Positions 49,017-58,070 of a stretch of 64,000 bases of DNA are shown in pieces. The stretch covers positions 1-64,000 of the forward strand of contig NZ_JABGCI010000008.1 of assembly GCF_019799905.1 (NCBI RefSeq), read 5' to 3'. The notes under the pieces were generated by a model, which worked only from the letters and a program-made list of their open reading frames with translations, did no database searches and was not told where the DNA came from. Numbering within the stretch: position 1 is the stretch's first letter; each line of letters starts with the position of its first letter. This DNA is from Trujillonella endophytica (GTDB lineage Bacteria; Actinomycetota; Actinomycetes; Mycobacteriales; Geodermatophilaceae). Position numbers and translations under genes: made by a program.

Positions 49017-51470
49017 ATGGCCGTCCACGAGGGACTCAAGGTCCTCGACCTGTCCTGGGGCATCAGCGGCCCCATGACGGGGATGCTCCTCGCCGACCAC
49101 GGGGCCGAGGTGACGCGGATCGAGCGCCCCGGGGGCGACCCGTTCGGCGACCTGTCGGGGTACCGGGTCTGGCACCGCGGCAAGCGCAGCGCCGTCCTGG
49201 ACCTCAAGGACGCCCCGGACCGCGAGCGGTTCCTCGCGCTGGCGCGGGAGGCCGACGTCCTCATCGAGAGCTTCTCGCCGGGGACGACCCGGCGCCTCGG
49301 CATCGACCCCGACACGCTCGCGGCGCTCAACCCGCGGCTCGTGTACTGCTCGATCACCGGCTACGGCCCCGACGGCCCGGACGCCGACCGGCCCGGCATC
49401 GGCGCGCTGGTCGCGGCCCGGACCGGCCACCAGTACGAGGTCCGCGGCACCCTCGGCGGCACGATCAGCCGGCTGTCCGGCGGGCCGGGGATCATGCCCG
49501 GCGTCGAGCCGCCCGAGGGCGTGTGGGTCGGCCCCGACCGCGAGGGGCCGCTGTTCAGCGGCACGCCGTGGGTCGACCTCGGCACCTTCTACGCGGCCAC
49601 CATCGGGATCACCGCGGCGCTGCGCGCCCGGCAGGTCACCGGCCGCGGGCAGCGGGTCGACGCCAGCCTGCTGGACGGGGTGATGCTCACGACCGTCGGG
49701 TCCTGGGTGCAGGTGGACGAGCCGGAGACGGAGAACTTCCTCACCTGGATCATGGACCCGCGCACCCCGCGCGGCTTCTTCCAGGGGTCCGACGGCCGGT
49801 GGCTGCACCAGTGGGTGCCGCTGCCGGAGTTCGTCCTGAACGCCGACGAGGCCGGCATGCAGCCGCTGCCGTCGGTGCCCAGCCCGAAGAAGGCGTCCTA
49901 CCGGGTCACGCCCTCGCCGCACGACATGGTCGTGCTGTTCCACTTCCACCAGCAGATGGTCGAGGCGATGGGCCGGCACCCGGTCGACGAGTGGGTGCGG
50001 CTGGCTGCGCAGGTCGGCACCCCGCTGCAGCCGGTGCGCTCGCCGGAGGAGGCGCTGCTGGACCCGCTGCTGGTGGACGACGGCTGCGTGGTCGACGTCC
50101 CCGACCCCGAGCACGGCGTCGTCCGGCAGGTCGGCCGCGTCGTGCAGCTGCAGCGCCACCCGCAGGCGGTGCCCGCGGCGGCCCCGGCCCGCGGCCAGCA
50201 CACCGAGGAGGTGCGCGCCGAGGCCGACCGGCTGCTGCGGGAGGCGGTGCCGGCTCCCGAGGTGCCGGCCGGCCGCCCGCTGTCGGCCCCGCTCGAGGGG
50301 GTCACGGTGCTGGACCTCGGCGTCGCCGTCGCCGGCCCCTTCGGCACCCAGGTGCTGGCCCAGCTCGGCGCCCGGGTGATCAAGGTGAACTCGCTGACCG
50401 AGAAGTTCTGGTACAGCAACCACATCGCGATGATGTGCAACCGGGACAAGGAGTCGATCGCGCTCGACCTCAAGGACCCGGCCGGGCTCGCCGTGCTCAG
50501 GCGGCTGGTCGAGCAGGCCGACGTCGTCCAGCACAACATGCGCTACGCCGCGGCCGAGCGGCTGGGCATCGACCACGAGTCGCTGCGGCAGGTCAACCCG
50601 CGGCTCGTCTACTGCCACACCATCGGCCACGAGCAGGGGCCGCGGGAGCAGAACCCCGGCAACGACCAGACCGGCGCCGCCCTGGGCGGCACCTCCTGGC
50701 TGGACGGCGGGCTGGACGACGGCGGGCGGCCGATCTGGTCGAACACGTCGCTGGGCGACACCGGCAACGGCCTGCTGTCGGCGCTGGGCATCATGCAGGC
50801 GCTGATGGACCGGGAGCGCACCGGCGAGGGGCAGTTCGTCCGGACGTCGATCCTCTACGCCCACCTCCTGCACACCTCCACGGCGTGGGTCACCCCCGAC
50901 GGCGCCCACCGCGGCGACCGGCAGCGGCCCGACGCCGAGCAGTACGGCTGGCACGCCCTGTACCGGCTCTACCGGACCGCCGACGACTGGATCTGCCTGG
51001 CCGCGCTCGACGACGCCTCGTGGACCGCGCTGTGCGGCGCCCTGGGCCGGGCCGACCTGGCCGCCGACCCGCGCTTCGCCGGCCGGGCGGCCCGTGCGGA
51101 CAACGACGCCGCCCTGGTCGAACAGCTCACCGGGGTGCTCGCCGGACGGACGTCGGCGGAGTGGTTCACGGCGCTCGACGGCGCCGGCGTCCCGTGCGAG
51201 GTGCCCGACCTGCACTTCGCCGACCGGCTCTTCTCGGGAGAGGACCCGCGGTCGGCCGAGCTGCTCTCCCCGGCCTTCCCGCACCGCAGCGTCGGGCACA
51301 CCCGGTCGGCGGGGTTGGCCTTCCACCTGTCCGAGACCCCGGGCGTGCTCAGGAACGGGCCGGTCTGGCCGGGGGAGCACTCGCGGTCGGTGCTGGAGCG
51401 CGCCGGGTACACGGCGGAGGAGATCGACAAGCTGATCGACTCCGGTGCCGTGGACGACACCGGGCGGTGA
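49017..51470 (+). CDS. Fused double class III CoA transferase (two CaiB/BaiF domains), cassette 2
   Basis: This 817-residue protein has two CaiB domains (about 1-410 and 425-810), separated by a short Ala/Pro-rich linker. At the catalytic Asp position, domain 1 has Gly (GPDADRPGIGALV) and domain 2 keeps Asp (GPREQNPGNDQTG). This suggests a pseudo-dimer with one working aspartyl site, the mirror of 17105-19462 where domain 1 has Glu and domain 2 has Ala. GGAGG lies upstream of the ATG. It ends the cassette 2 operon. It probably exchanges CoA between a pathway acid and an acyl-CoA product. Confidence 0.88.
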   Translation: MAVHEGLKVLDLSWGISGPMTGMLLADHGAEVTRIERPGGDPFGDLSGYRVWHRGKRSAVLDLKDAPDRERFLALAREADVLIESFSPGTTRRLGIDPDTLAALNPRLVYCSITGYGPDGPDADRPGIGALVAARTGHQYEVRGTLGGTISRLSGGPGIMPGVEPPEGVWVGPDREGPLFSGTPWVDLGTFYAATIGITAALRARQVTGRGQRVDASLLDGVMLTTVGSWVQVDEPETENFLTWIMDPRTPRGFFQGSDGRWLHQWVPLPEFVLNADEAGMQPLPSVPSPKKASYRVTPSPHDMVVLFHFHQQMVEAMGRHPVDEWVRLAAQVGTPLQPVRSPEEALLDPLLVDDGCVVDVPDPEHGVVRQVGRVVQLQRHPQAVPAAAPARGQHTEEVRAEADRLLREAVPAPEVPAGRPLSAPLEGVTVLDLGVAVAGPFGTQVLAQLGARVIKVNSLTEKFWYSNHIAMMCNRDKESIALDLKDPAGLAVLRRLVEQADVVQHNMRYAAAERLGIDHESLRQVNPRLVYCHTIGHEQGPREQNPGNDQTGAALGGTSWLDGGLDDGGRPIWSNTSLGDTGNGLLSALGIMQALMDRERTGEGQFVRTSILYAHLLHTSTAWVTPDGAHRGDRQRPDAEQYGWHALYRLYRTADDWICLAALDDASWTALCGALGRADLAADPRFAGRAARADNDAALVEQLTGVLAGRTSAEWFTALDGAGVPCEVPDLHFADRLFSGEDPRSAELLSPAFPHRSVGHTRSAGLAFHLSETPGVLRNGPVWPGEHSRSVLERAGYTAEEIDKLIDSGAVDDTGR

Positions 51471-51533
51471 CGGGGGCTCCCGGCCGGCGTCCGTCGCCGG
51501 TCAGGCGGGTGCCGGGCCGTACCCTCGGCGACC

Positions 51534-52163
51534 GTGACCGCCAGCCCAGCCCGCGGCGTCGTGGTCGAGGCGGCCATCCAGTGCATCCTCGAACGGGGCA
51601 TCTACCGGGCCAGCTCGAACGCCATCGCCGAGCGGGCGGGGGTGACCTGGGGTGCCATCCAGCACCACTTCGGCACCCGCGAGGCCCTGATGCTGGCGGT
51701 GCTCGAGGAGGGCAACGACCGCCTGCGCCGGCTGCTGCACGCGGCGGAGATCCGCGGCGGGTCGGTCGAGGAGCGGGTGGGGGAGTACCTCGCCGTGCTC
51801 GACGGCTACTACGGCTCCCAGGAGTACCTGGCCTTCATGCAGGTGCTCCTGACGCTCGCCCACGACCCGCGCACGTCCGAGCAGACCCTCGAGACCATGC
51901 AGCGGATCACCGAGTCGGTGGACGCGGACCTGCACCGGCTGGGCGGCGAGGTGCTCGCCGGCACGCGGGCCAGCGAGGCGGCCATGGGCCCGGTCCTGTT
52001 CCACGCCCTGCGCGGCATGGCGATGAGCCACCTCATGATCAAGACCAACCCGCCGGCGTACGGCGCCGGCCGGGCGGAGGAGTTCGCCGCCCAGAAGCGC
52101 CTGCTCGTGCGGGCGATGGGCCTGCTCATGGCGCAGGACCCTGGACCTTTCGAAACATTCTGA
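51534..52163 (+). CDS. TetR-family transcriptional regulator
   Basis: This 209-residue protein has an N-terminal helix-turn-helix (about 7-55): VVVEAAIQCILERGIYRASS, then AERAGVTWGAIQHHFGTREA. The C-terminal domain is helical and Met-rich (VLFHALRGMAMSHLMIKTNP). It follows cassette 2 in the same direction after 63 bp and could bind the inverted repeat at 46199-46226. The GTG at 51534 is the first start compatible with the domain. Ligand unknown. Confidence 0.87.
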   Translation: MTASPARGVVVEAAIQCILERGIYRASSNAIAERAGVTWGAIQHHFGTREALMLAVLEEGNDRLRRLLHAAEIRGGSVEERVGEYLAVLDGYYGSQEYLAFMQVLLTLAHDPRTSEQTLETMQRITESVDADLHRLGGEVLAGTRASEAAMGPVLFHALRGMAMSHLMIKTNPPAYGAGRAEEFAAQKRLLVRAMGLLMAQDPGPFETF

Positions 52164-52218
52164 TCTATCTTCGAGGTGGTTCCGCCGCGGTGGGCGGGGA
52201 GCCACGGAGGAGGACGGC

Positions 52219-52449
52219 GTGCAGACATCCGAGGAGACCGCGGTGGCCGTGAGCGGGGGGTCGCCGATCGTCGACCGCACCGAGCGCCGGCGCCAGGCGT
52301 GGCGGCGCATCGTCGTCCGCCAGGTCACCCGCCTGCGCGAGCGGGCCGACGGGTCCGACCCGGCCGCCCGCGACGCCGCGGCACGCGCCGGCCGGCTCGC
52401 CGCACTGCTGGAGCTCGAGGAGAACGGCAGCCTCTCCGCCGCTCGCTGA
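52219..52449 (+). CDS. Small basic protein of unknown function
   Basis: This 76-residue protein has a basic helix (DRTERRRQAWRRIVVRQVTR), then a GSDPAARDAAARAGRLAALL stretch, and ends ENGSLSAAR. It may be largely helical and could bind nucleic acid or a partner; I do not recognise the family. Preceding it is an AT-rich stretch (TTTCGAAACATTCTGATCTATCTTCG split over 52147-52172), a likely promoter, and GGAGGAGG before the GTG. Such small proteins are easily missed, but composition and ribosome site support it. Confidence 0.62.
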   Translation: MQTSEETAVAVSGGSPIVDRTERRRQAWRRIVVRQVTRLRERADGSDPAARDAAARAGRLAALLELEENGSLSAAR

Positions 52450-52467
52450 GCGCGCTCCGGCGCCCGG

Positions 52468-52905
52468 CTAGTCCCGGGCGAGCAGACGCAGCGGAGGGCG
52501 GCCCCCGGAGAGCTGCTTCTCGAGCGTGACCCGGTGGCGGCCGTCGGGGTCGTGCCGGAAGTCCAGCCGGTCGACCAGGGCCTGCATGAGCAGCAGCCCG
52601 GTCCCGCCGTCGGCACGGTCCCGCCCGGCCAGGGTGGTCGGCGCGGCCTCGGGATCGACGCCCGCGCCGTCGTCCCACACCGTGATCCGGCACCGCCTGT
52701 CGTCGATCGCGACGCCCACCTCGTACCGCGCGTGCCCGCCGCTGTGCTGCACGACGTTCGCGCACGCCTCCGTCAGGGCCAGCGTGATCTCGTCGACGAC
52801 CGCCCCCTGGATGCCGAGGTGCTGCAGCGCCGAACGGCACAGCCCCCGCACGAACGGGACGCTGTCGGTGTCGACCGGCAGCGTCACGGTGAACGAGATG
52901 TCCAT
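52468..52905 (-). CDS. Anti-sigma factor/serine kinase of the RsbW type (HATPase_c)
   Basis: This 145-residue GHKL ATPase has the N-box EITLALTEACANVVQHSGG (about 46-64), the G1 box VWDDGAGVDPE and the G2 box GGTGLLLMQALVD. RsbW-like proteins bind a sigma factor and phosphorylate an STAS antagonist. The ATG at 52905 has GGAAGGGG upstream. The only antagonist in the window is the STAS protein at 58071, with an RsbU-like phosphatase at 58431, so the three may form one partner-switching module. That they sit 5 kb apart makes this an inference. A sigma factor gene is not in the window. Confidence 0.88.
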   Translation of the reverse strand: MDISFTVTLPVDTDSVPFVRGLCRSALQHLGIQGAVVDEITLALTEACANVVQHSGGHARYEVGVAIDDRRCRITVWDDGAGVDPEAAPTTLAGRDRADGGTGLLLMQALVDRLDFRHDPDGRHRVTLEKQLSGGRPPLRLLARD

Positions 52906-53120
52906 ACCGCCCCTTCCGCCGGTCCGTGGACGCCACCCTGCCAGGCACTGGCCGCGGGCACGACCTCGCCCCGTTGTCCGACGACGCCACCGGTGGCCAG
53001 GGCTCGCCGCGCGCGGGGGTTGCGCCGGACGTTTCGATCGATACCCTTCCATCGAACTGTGAAGCGGGTCACGGGTGCCCTGGCGCCCGGGTCCCGGCAG
53101 CCGCGACAGGAGGAGCACGC

Positions 53121-54524
53121 GTGAGCGTCGACGAGGCGGGCAGCGCACCGGCCCGGGAGCGAGCGCCGGCGGTCATCGAGCTCGACCGGCACGGTGACCG
53201 GTACCGGACGGACTTCGTCCAGCTGGCCGAGGACCTGCACGCCCGGGCCCCGATCGCCTGGAACGACACCCACGGCGGCTACTGGTTCGTCTCCGGCAAC
53301 CAGGAGCTGTTCGACACCGCGCGGCGGGCCGACCTGCTGTCCAACGACAACGACCCGCACGGCGAGCGCAAGGGCTACGTCGGCATCACCATCCCGGCGA
53401 TGAGCCCGGAGCAGGGCAAGGCGATGTCCGGTCCGCCGGGGTCGCTGGGCGGCAACTTCCTGCTGCTGGACCCGCCGGTGCAGCGGCACTACCGCAACGC
53501 GCTGAACGCCTACCTCTCACCGGCGGCCGTGGCCCGGTGGCAACCCGTGCTGGACGAGATCACCCGCGCGGCGCTGGACGAGGTGATCGAGACCGGCCGG
53601 ATCGACTTCGTCGACGACCTGGCCAACGTCGTCCCCGCCGTCCTCACCATGGCCATGCTCGGCTTCCCGATGGCGGACTGGGAGGTCTACTGCGAGCCCA
53701 CGCACGCGCAGGTCTACACCAAGCCCGGCACCCCCGAGATGGACCGGGTGATCGAGCAGAGCATCCACATGGCGATGCGGACCTACCAGTACATCGCCGA
53801 GATCCGCGCCACCCCGCGGCCCGGTCTGGTCGACGGCCTGATCAACGCCGAGATCACCGGCCGGAGGACCGAGGACAGCGACGTGTTCGGCGCCGTCCAG
53901 CTGCTCATCGGCGGCGGGTTCGACACCACCACCGCGCTGACGGCGCACTCGCTGGAGTGGCTGTCGGAGCACCCCGACCAGCGCGCCCGGCTGATCGCCG
54001 AGTGGGACGAGCTGCGCGACAGCGCCACCGAGGAGTTCCTCCGCTACTACACCCCGGCCCCCGGCGACGGGCGCACCGTGGCGATGGACGCGGAGATCCA
54101 CGGCGTGGAGCTCCGGGAGGGCGAGCGGCTGTGGCTGTCCTGGGCGATGGCCAACCGGGACGCCACGGTCTTCGAGGACCCCCACGAGCTGAAGCTGGAC
54201 CGCAAGGGCAACCGGCACGCCAGCTTCGGCCTCGGCATCCACCGCTGCATCGGCTCCAACGTCGCCCGGGCCACCTTCAAGACGATGCTCGAGGCGGTCC
54301 TCGAGCGGATGCCGGACTTCGTCTGCGACCCGGCCGGCGCCGTGCACTACGACACGGTCGGCGTCATCAACGGCATGAAGCACCTGCCGGCGACCTTCAC
54401 CCCGGGCCAGCGCCTCGGCCCCGGGCTCACGGAGACGATCGCGCGCCTGCAGCAGGTCGTCGACGAGCAGCGCCTCGCCGAGCCGGTCACCGTCCGCCGG
54501 GACACCGCCCGCCTCTCCGGCTGA
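53121..54524 (+). CDS. Cytochrome P450 (copy 1 of a tandem pair)
   Basis: This 467-residue P450 has PIAWNDTHGGYWFVSGNQEL near the N-terminus, the I-helix LIGGGFDTTTALTAH, the K-helix ExxR in EEFLRYY, and the heme loop FGLGIHRCIGSNVARA with the axial Cys. It is very similar to the next gene over its whole length, so the pair arose by tandem duplication. AGGAGGAG lies before the GTG. No ferredoxin gene adjoins; the ferredoxin at 42120 could serve. The substrate is unknown but probably the same class as the island's carboxylates or terpenoids. Confidence 0.95.
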   Translation: MSVDEAGSAPARERAPAVIELDRHGDRYRTDFVQLAEDLHARAPIAWNDTHGGYWFVSGNQELFDTARRADLLSNDNDPHGERKGYVGITIPAMSPEQGKAMSGPPGSLGGNFLLLDPPVQRHYRNALNAYLSPAAVARWQPVLDEITRAALDEVIETGRIDFVDDLANVVPAVLTMAMLGFPMADWEVYCEPTHAQVYTKPGTPEMDRVIEQSIHMAMRTYQYIAEIRATPRPGLVDGLINAEITGRRTEDSDVFGAVQLLIGGGFDTTTALTAHSLEWLSEHPDQRARLIAEWDELRDSATEEFLRYYTPAPGDGRTVAMDAEIHGVELREGERLWLSWAMANRDATVFEDPHELKLDRKGNRHASFGLGIHRCIGSNVARATFKTMLEAVLERMPDFVCDPAGAVHYDTVGVINGMKHLPATFTPGQRLGPGLTETIARLQQVVDEQRLAEPVTVRRDTARLSG

Positions 54525-54593
54525 CCCCCGGGCCGCCGTCCCGGAGCGATCGCGGCCCGACCCCCTGACCCACCCACCACCGGGAGATCCCGC

Positions 54594-55994
54594 ATGACCG
54601 TCGACGACACCGTCCGCCCCGCCGGGGACCGCAGCGCGCTCCGGATCGAGCTCGACCGGCACGGCGACCAGTACCGCACCGAGTTCGAGCGCTGGGCCGA
54701 CGAGCTGCACGCGAGCAAGCCGATCGCCTGGAACGACACCCACGGCGGCTACTGGTTCGTCACGGGCAACCAGGAGCTGTTCGACACCGCCCGGCGGGCC
54801 GACGTCCTGTCCAACGACGACGACCCGCACGGCGAGCGCGAGGGGTACACGGGCATCTCGATCCCGGCGCCGCCGCTGGAGGTCCGCCAGCGGCAGTACG
54901 GGCCGCCCGGGCGGCTCGGCGGCATGTTCCTCGGCATGGACCCGCCGGCCCAGCGGCACTACCGGAACGCGCTGAACCCCTACCTCTCTCCCGCAGCGGT
55001 CGCGCGCTGGCAGCCGGTGATCGACGAGATCACCCGGGCCTCGCTGGACGAGGTCATCGAGACCGGCCGGATCGACTTCGTCGACGACCTGGCCAACATC
55101 GTCCCCGCCGTGCTGACGATGGCCATGCTCGGCTTCCCGATGGACGACTACGAGACCTACGTCGAGCCCATCCACGCGGCCGTCTACACCAAGCCCGGGA
55201 CGCCGGAGGCCCTCGTCGTCCAGCAGAAGCAGCAGGAGATGGGCATGCGGTCGTTCGGCTACATCGCCGGCATCCGCGCCAACCCGCGACCCGGCCTGGT
55301 CGACGCCCTCATCAACGCCGACATCGGCGGCACGAAGCCCGACGACATGGCCGTGATGGGTGCGGTCGGCCTGCTGATCGGCGGCGGGTTCGACACGACG
55401 ACGGCGCTGACGGCGCACTCGCTGGAGTGGCTGTCGGAGCACCCCGACCAGCGTGCCCGGCTGATCGCCGAGTGGGAGGAGCTGCGCGACAGCGCCACCG
55501 AGGAGTTCCTGCGCTTCTACACCCCGGCCCCCGGCGACGGCCGGACCGTGGCGAAGGACGAGGAGATCCACGGGGTCCAGCTCAAGAAGGGCGACCGGCT
55601 GTGGCTGTCCTGGGCGATGGCCAACCGCGACGCCACGGTGTTCGAGGACCCGCACGAGATCAAGCTGGACCGCAAGGGCAACCGGCACGCCAGCTTCGGA
55701 CTCGGGGTGCACCGGTGCATCGGGTCCAACGTCGCCCGGGCGACGTTCAAGACCATGCTCAAGGCGGTCCTGGACCGGATGCCGGACTTCGTCTGCGACC
55801 CGTCCGGCGCGGTCCACTACGACACCGTCGGTGTCATCAACGGCCTGAAGCACCTCCCGGCCACCTTCACCCCGGGCAAGCGCCTGGGCCCGGGCCTGGA
55901 GGAGACGGTCGCCAGGCTGCAGCAGGTCGTCGACGAGCAGCGCCTCGCGGAGCCGGTGACCGTCACGCGGGGGGCGGCGAAGGTCACCGACTGA
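54594..55994 (+). CDS. Cytochrome P450 (copy 2 of a tandem pair)
   Basis: This 466-residue P450 has the same landmarks as copy 1: WNDTHGGYWFVTGNQEL, LIGGGFDTTTALTAH, EEFLRFY and the heme loop FGLGVHRCIGSNVARA. Differences concentrate in the segment before the I-helix (VQQKQQEMGMRSFGYIAGIR here, IEQSIHMAMRTYQYIAEIRA in copy 1) and in the B-C region. These are substrate-recognition areas, so the copies may differ in specificity. The gap to copy 1 is 69 bp. The last 11 bp overlap the convergent GGDEF/EAL gene. Confidence 0.95.
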   Translation: MTVDDTVRPAGDRSALRIELDRHGDQYRTEFERWADELHASKPIAWNDTHGGYWFVTGNQELFDTARRADVLSNDDDPHGEREGYTGISIPAPPLEVRQRQYGPPGRLGGMFLGMDPPAQRHYRNALNPYLSPAAVARWQPVIDEITRASLDEVIETGRIDFVDDLANIVPAVLTMAMLGFPMDDYETYVEPIHAAVYTKPGTPEALVVQQKQQEMGMRSFGYIAGIRANPRPGLVDALINADIGGTKPDDMAVMGAVGLLIGGGFDTTTALTAHSLEWLSEHPDQRARLIAEWEELRDSATEEFLRFYTPAPGDGRTVAKDEEIHGVQLKKGDRLWLSWAMANRDATVFEDPHEIKLDRKGNRHASFGLGVHRCIGSNVARATFKTMLKAVLDRMPDFVCDPSGAVHYDTVGVINGLKHLPATFTPGKRLGPGLEETVARLQQVVDEQRLAEPVTVTRGAAKVTD

Positions 55995-57846
55995 CGCGGG
56001 CCACCGTTCCCCTCCGGGGTCCGGCCGCGAGGCCGGCGCGGAGGAGGGCGCTCACCTGGGCGGCCGGGACGGGACGGCCGTACAGGTGCCCCTGGGCGTG
56101 GTCGCAGCCCAGGCCGGCGACCACCTCGTGCTGCGCCTGCGACTCGATCCCCTCGGCGGTGACGCTGAGCCCGAGGGCGTGCGCGAGGTCGGTCACCGCG
56201 GCGACGATCACCCGGCCCGACGGCACGACGCCGATGTCGGCGACGAACGCCTGGTTGATCTTGACGATGTCGACGGGGAGGCGGCGCAGGTAGGCCAGCG
56301 AGTTGTAGCCCGAGCCGAAGTCGTCCAGCGCCAGTCGCACGCCCAGGCCCCGGAGGTCGGCGAGCACCGACAGCGCATGGGCGCCGTCCTCGACGAGCAG
56401 CCCCTCGGTCAGCTCGAGCACCAGGGCCGCCGGGTCCATCCCGGTCCGCTGCAGGACGTCGGCGACGGTGCCGCAGAAGCCGGGGGTCATGAGCTGGCGC
56501 ACCGAGACGTCGACCGACACGTCGAGGGGCAGCCCCGGGTGCTCGGCCAGCCACCGGCCGCGCTCGGTGCAGCTGCGCTCCAGCGCCCAGGCGCCGATGC
56601 CGGTGACGAGGCCGTCGTGCTCGGCGATGCCGATGGTCGTCACGGCGGGCACCGCGCCCGACAGGGGATGCGTCCACCGCAGCAGCGCCTCGACCCCCAC
56701 GACCGCGCCGGACGCGGTCGCCACGATGGGCTGGTAGGCCAGCTCGACCCCGCCGGCGGCCAGCGCCGACCGGAGGTCGCGGTCGAGCCCGCGGTCGTCG
56801 GCGCCGTCGGCCTCCTGCAGGTCGACCACCTGGTGCGTCGCGCCACCGAGGCGCTTGGCCCGGTACATCGCCTGGTCGGCGTGGGTGATCAGCTGGTCGG
56901 TGACCGCCTCACCGGGACCGGCGTAGGCGATGCCCACGCTGACGGAGACCCCCAGCCGGTTGCCGGCCACCTCGAAGGGGACGGCGAACGCCTCCCCGAC
57001 ACGGTCGGCCAGCCGGATCACGTCGTCGAGGTGGGCCAGGTCCTCGCAGAGGACGACGAACTCGTCCCCGGAGACCCGGGCCAGGGTGTCGCCGGGGCGG
57101 ACGGCGGCCGAGAGGCGGGAGGCGGCGGCGATCAGCAGCTGGTCCCCGACCGCGTGCCCGTAGGTGTCGTTGACCCACTTGAACCGGTCGAGGTCGGCGA
57201 ACAGGACCGCGGCCACGCTGTGCGACCGGGAGGCGCGCTGGGCGGCGTGCTCGAGCCGCTGCTGCAGCAGGACCCGGTTGGGCAGGCCGGTCAGGGCGTC
57301 GTGCAGCGCGCCCACCCGGAACTGCTCGGAGACGTGCAGCGCCTCCTGGCGGGCCTGGGCGTTGAGCAGGTACGCCGCCGCGACGTCGGCGAGCGTCTGG
57401 GCGGCCGCCATGTCGACCGGGTCGAGGACGCCGGGGGCGTCGCGGTAGAGGTCCAGCGCACCCAGCCGGCCGGCGCGGTGCCGGAGCGGGAAGGCGAAGA
57501 CGGCGCGGACCCCCTCCTGCGACGCGACCGCGGTGAAGTCGGGGAAGCGGTCGTCCAGCCGGAGGTCCGGCACGGACACGGCCTCGCCGGTCTCGTAGGC
57601 GACCGTGCAGGGCCCCTGACCCAGGTCGCTCTGCAACCGCTCGAAGTGCAGCGCCGCCGCGTTCGACGCGGCCACGTGGTGGGGCGCCACACCCGGCGCG
57701 ATGAGGGCGACCCCGGCCCCGGTCACCGGCACGACGTCGGCGATCCGGACGACGAGGTGGTCGAGGATGGCCTGGATCGGGAAGTCGGTGATCATCGTCC
57801 GGGCGAAGTCGCTCAGCACCGACGACAGGGTGTCCTTGTCGACCAC
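55984..57846 (-). CDS. GAF-GGDEF-EAL protein (cyclic-di-GMP turnover)
   Basis: This 620-residue protein has an N-terminal GAF domain (about 20-165; GQGPCTVAYETGEAVSVPDL), then a GGDEF domain (about 185-345) with ADLDRFKWVNDTYGHAVGDQ and the active-site loop VSGDEFVVL (SGDEF variant). A C-terminal EAL domain (about 365-610) has GVEALLRWTHP, ELTEGLL, DDFGSGYNSLAYL and TAEGIES, so phosphodiesterase residues are present. It can in principle make and break c-di-GMP, with GAF as input. No membrane segment is seen. The GTG start follows GGAGGGG. The divergent gap to the STAS gene holds an imperfect hairpin (57946-57978). Confidence 0.93.
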   Translation of the reverse strand: MVDKDTLSSVLSDFARTMITDFPIQAILDHLVVRIADVVPVTGAGVALIAPGVAPHHVAASNAAALHFERLQSDLGQGPCTVAYETGEAVSVPDLRLDDRFPDFTAVASQEGVRAVFAFPLRHRAGRLGALDLYRDAPGVLDPVDMAAAQTLADVAAAYLLNAQARQEALHVSEQFRVGALHDALTGLPNRVLLQQRLEHAAQRASRSHSVAAVLFADLDRFKWVNDTYGHAVGDQLLIAAASRLSAAVRPGDTLARVSGDEFVVLCEDLAHLDDVIRLADRVGEAFAVPFEVAGNRLGVSVSVGIAYAGPGEAVTDQLITHADQAMYRAKRLGGATHQVVDLQEADGADDRGLDRDLRSALAAGGVELAYQPIVATASGAVVGVEALLRWTHPLSGAVPAVTTIGIAEHDGLVTGIGAWALERSCTERGRWLAEHPGLPLDVSVDVSVRQLMTPGFCGTVADVLQRTGMDPAALVLELTEGLLVEDGAHALSVLADLRGLGVRLALDDFGSGYNSLAYLRRLPVDIVKINQAFVADIGVVPSGRVIVAAVTDLAHALGLSVTAEGIESQAQHEVVAGLGCDHAQGHLYGRPVPAAQVSALLRAGLAAGPRRGTVARVSR

Positions 57847-58070
57847 GTCGCCCCTCCGGGTGCTCGATGGAGCAGGTCCCGTGGGTCCGGACGGGGGCAC
57901 ACCGCACGGCGCGCTGGTCGCAATGTACGTCGGCTCCCCCGCAGGGCGGTGGTCCCGGACCGGCCGGGAACCACCCGCGACAACGGTCGGGGCGGCGCAT
58001 ACGGTGTGCGATGGATGTGGGCCGCCGCTGATCTCCCAGCGCGGCCGGGACCGGCGAGAGGGCGAGGGTC

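Noticed and set aside
47292..51380. A 1362-codon open frame on the minus strand
   Set aside because: It is antisense to cassette 2, has no recognisable domain and reads Arg/Pro/Ala/Val-rich; it is a product of very high G+C at third positions of the real genes.
2461..53050. Steroid catabolic (KstR/KstR2) regulon
   Set aside because: No KstR-like TNNAACNNGTTNNA boxes were seen in the promoter gaps, and ring-degradation genes such as kstD, hsaA-D and kshA are absent.
57946..57978. Imperfect hairpin in the gap between the GGDEF/EAL and STAS genes as a terminator
   Set aside because: It lies between divergent genes, where a terminator has no transcript to stop; it is more likely a weak operator or chance.
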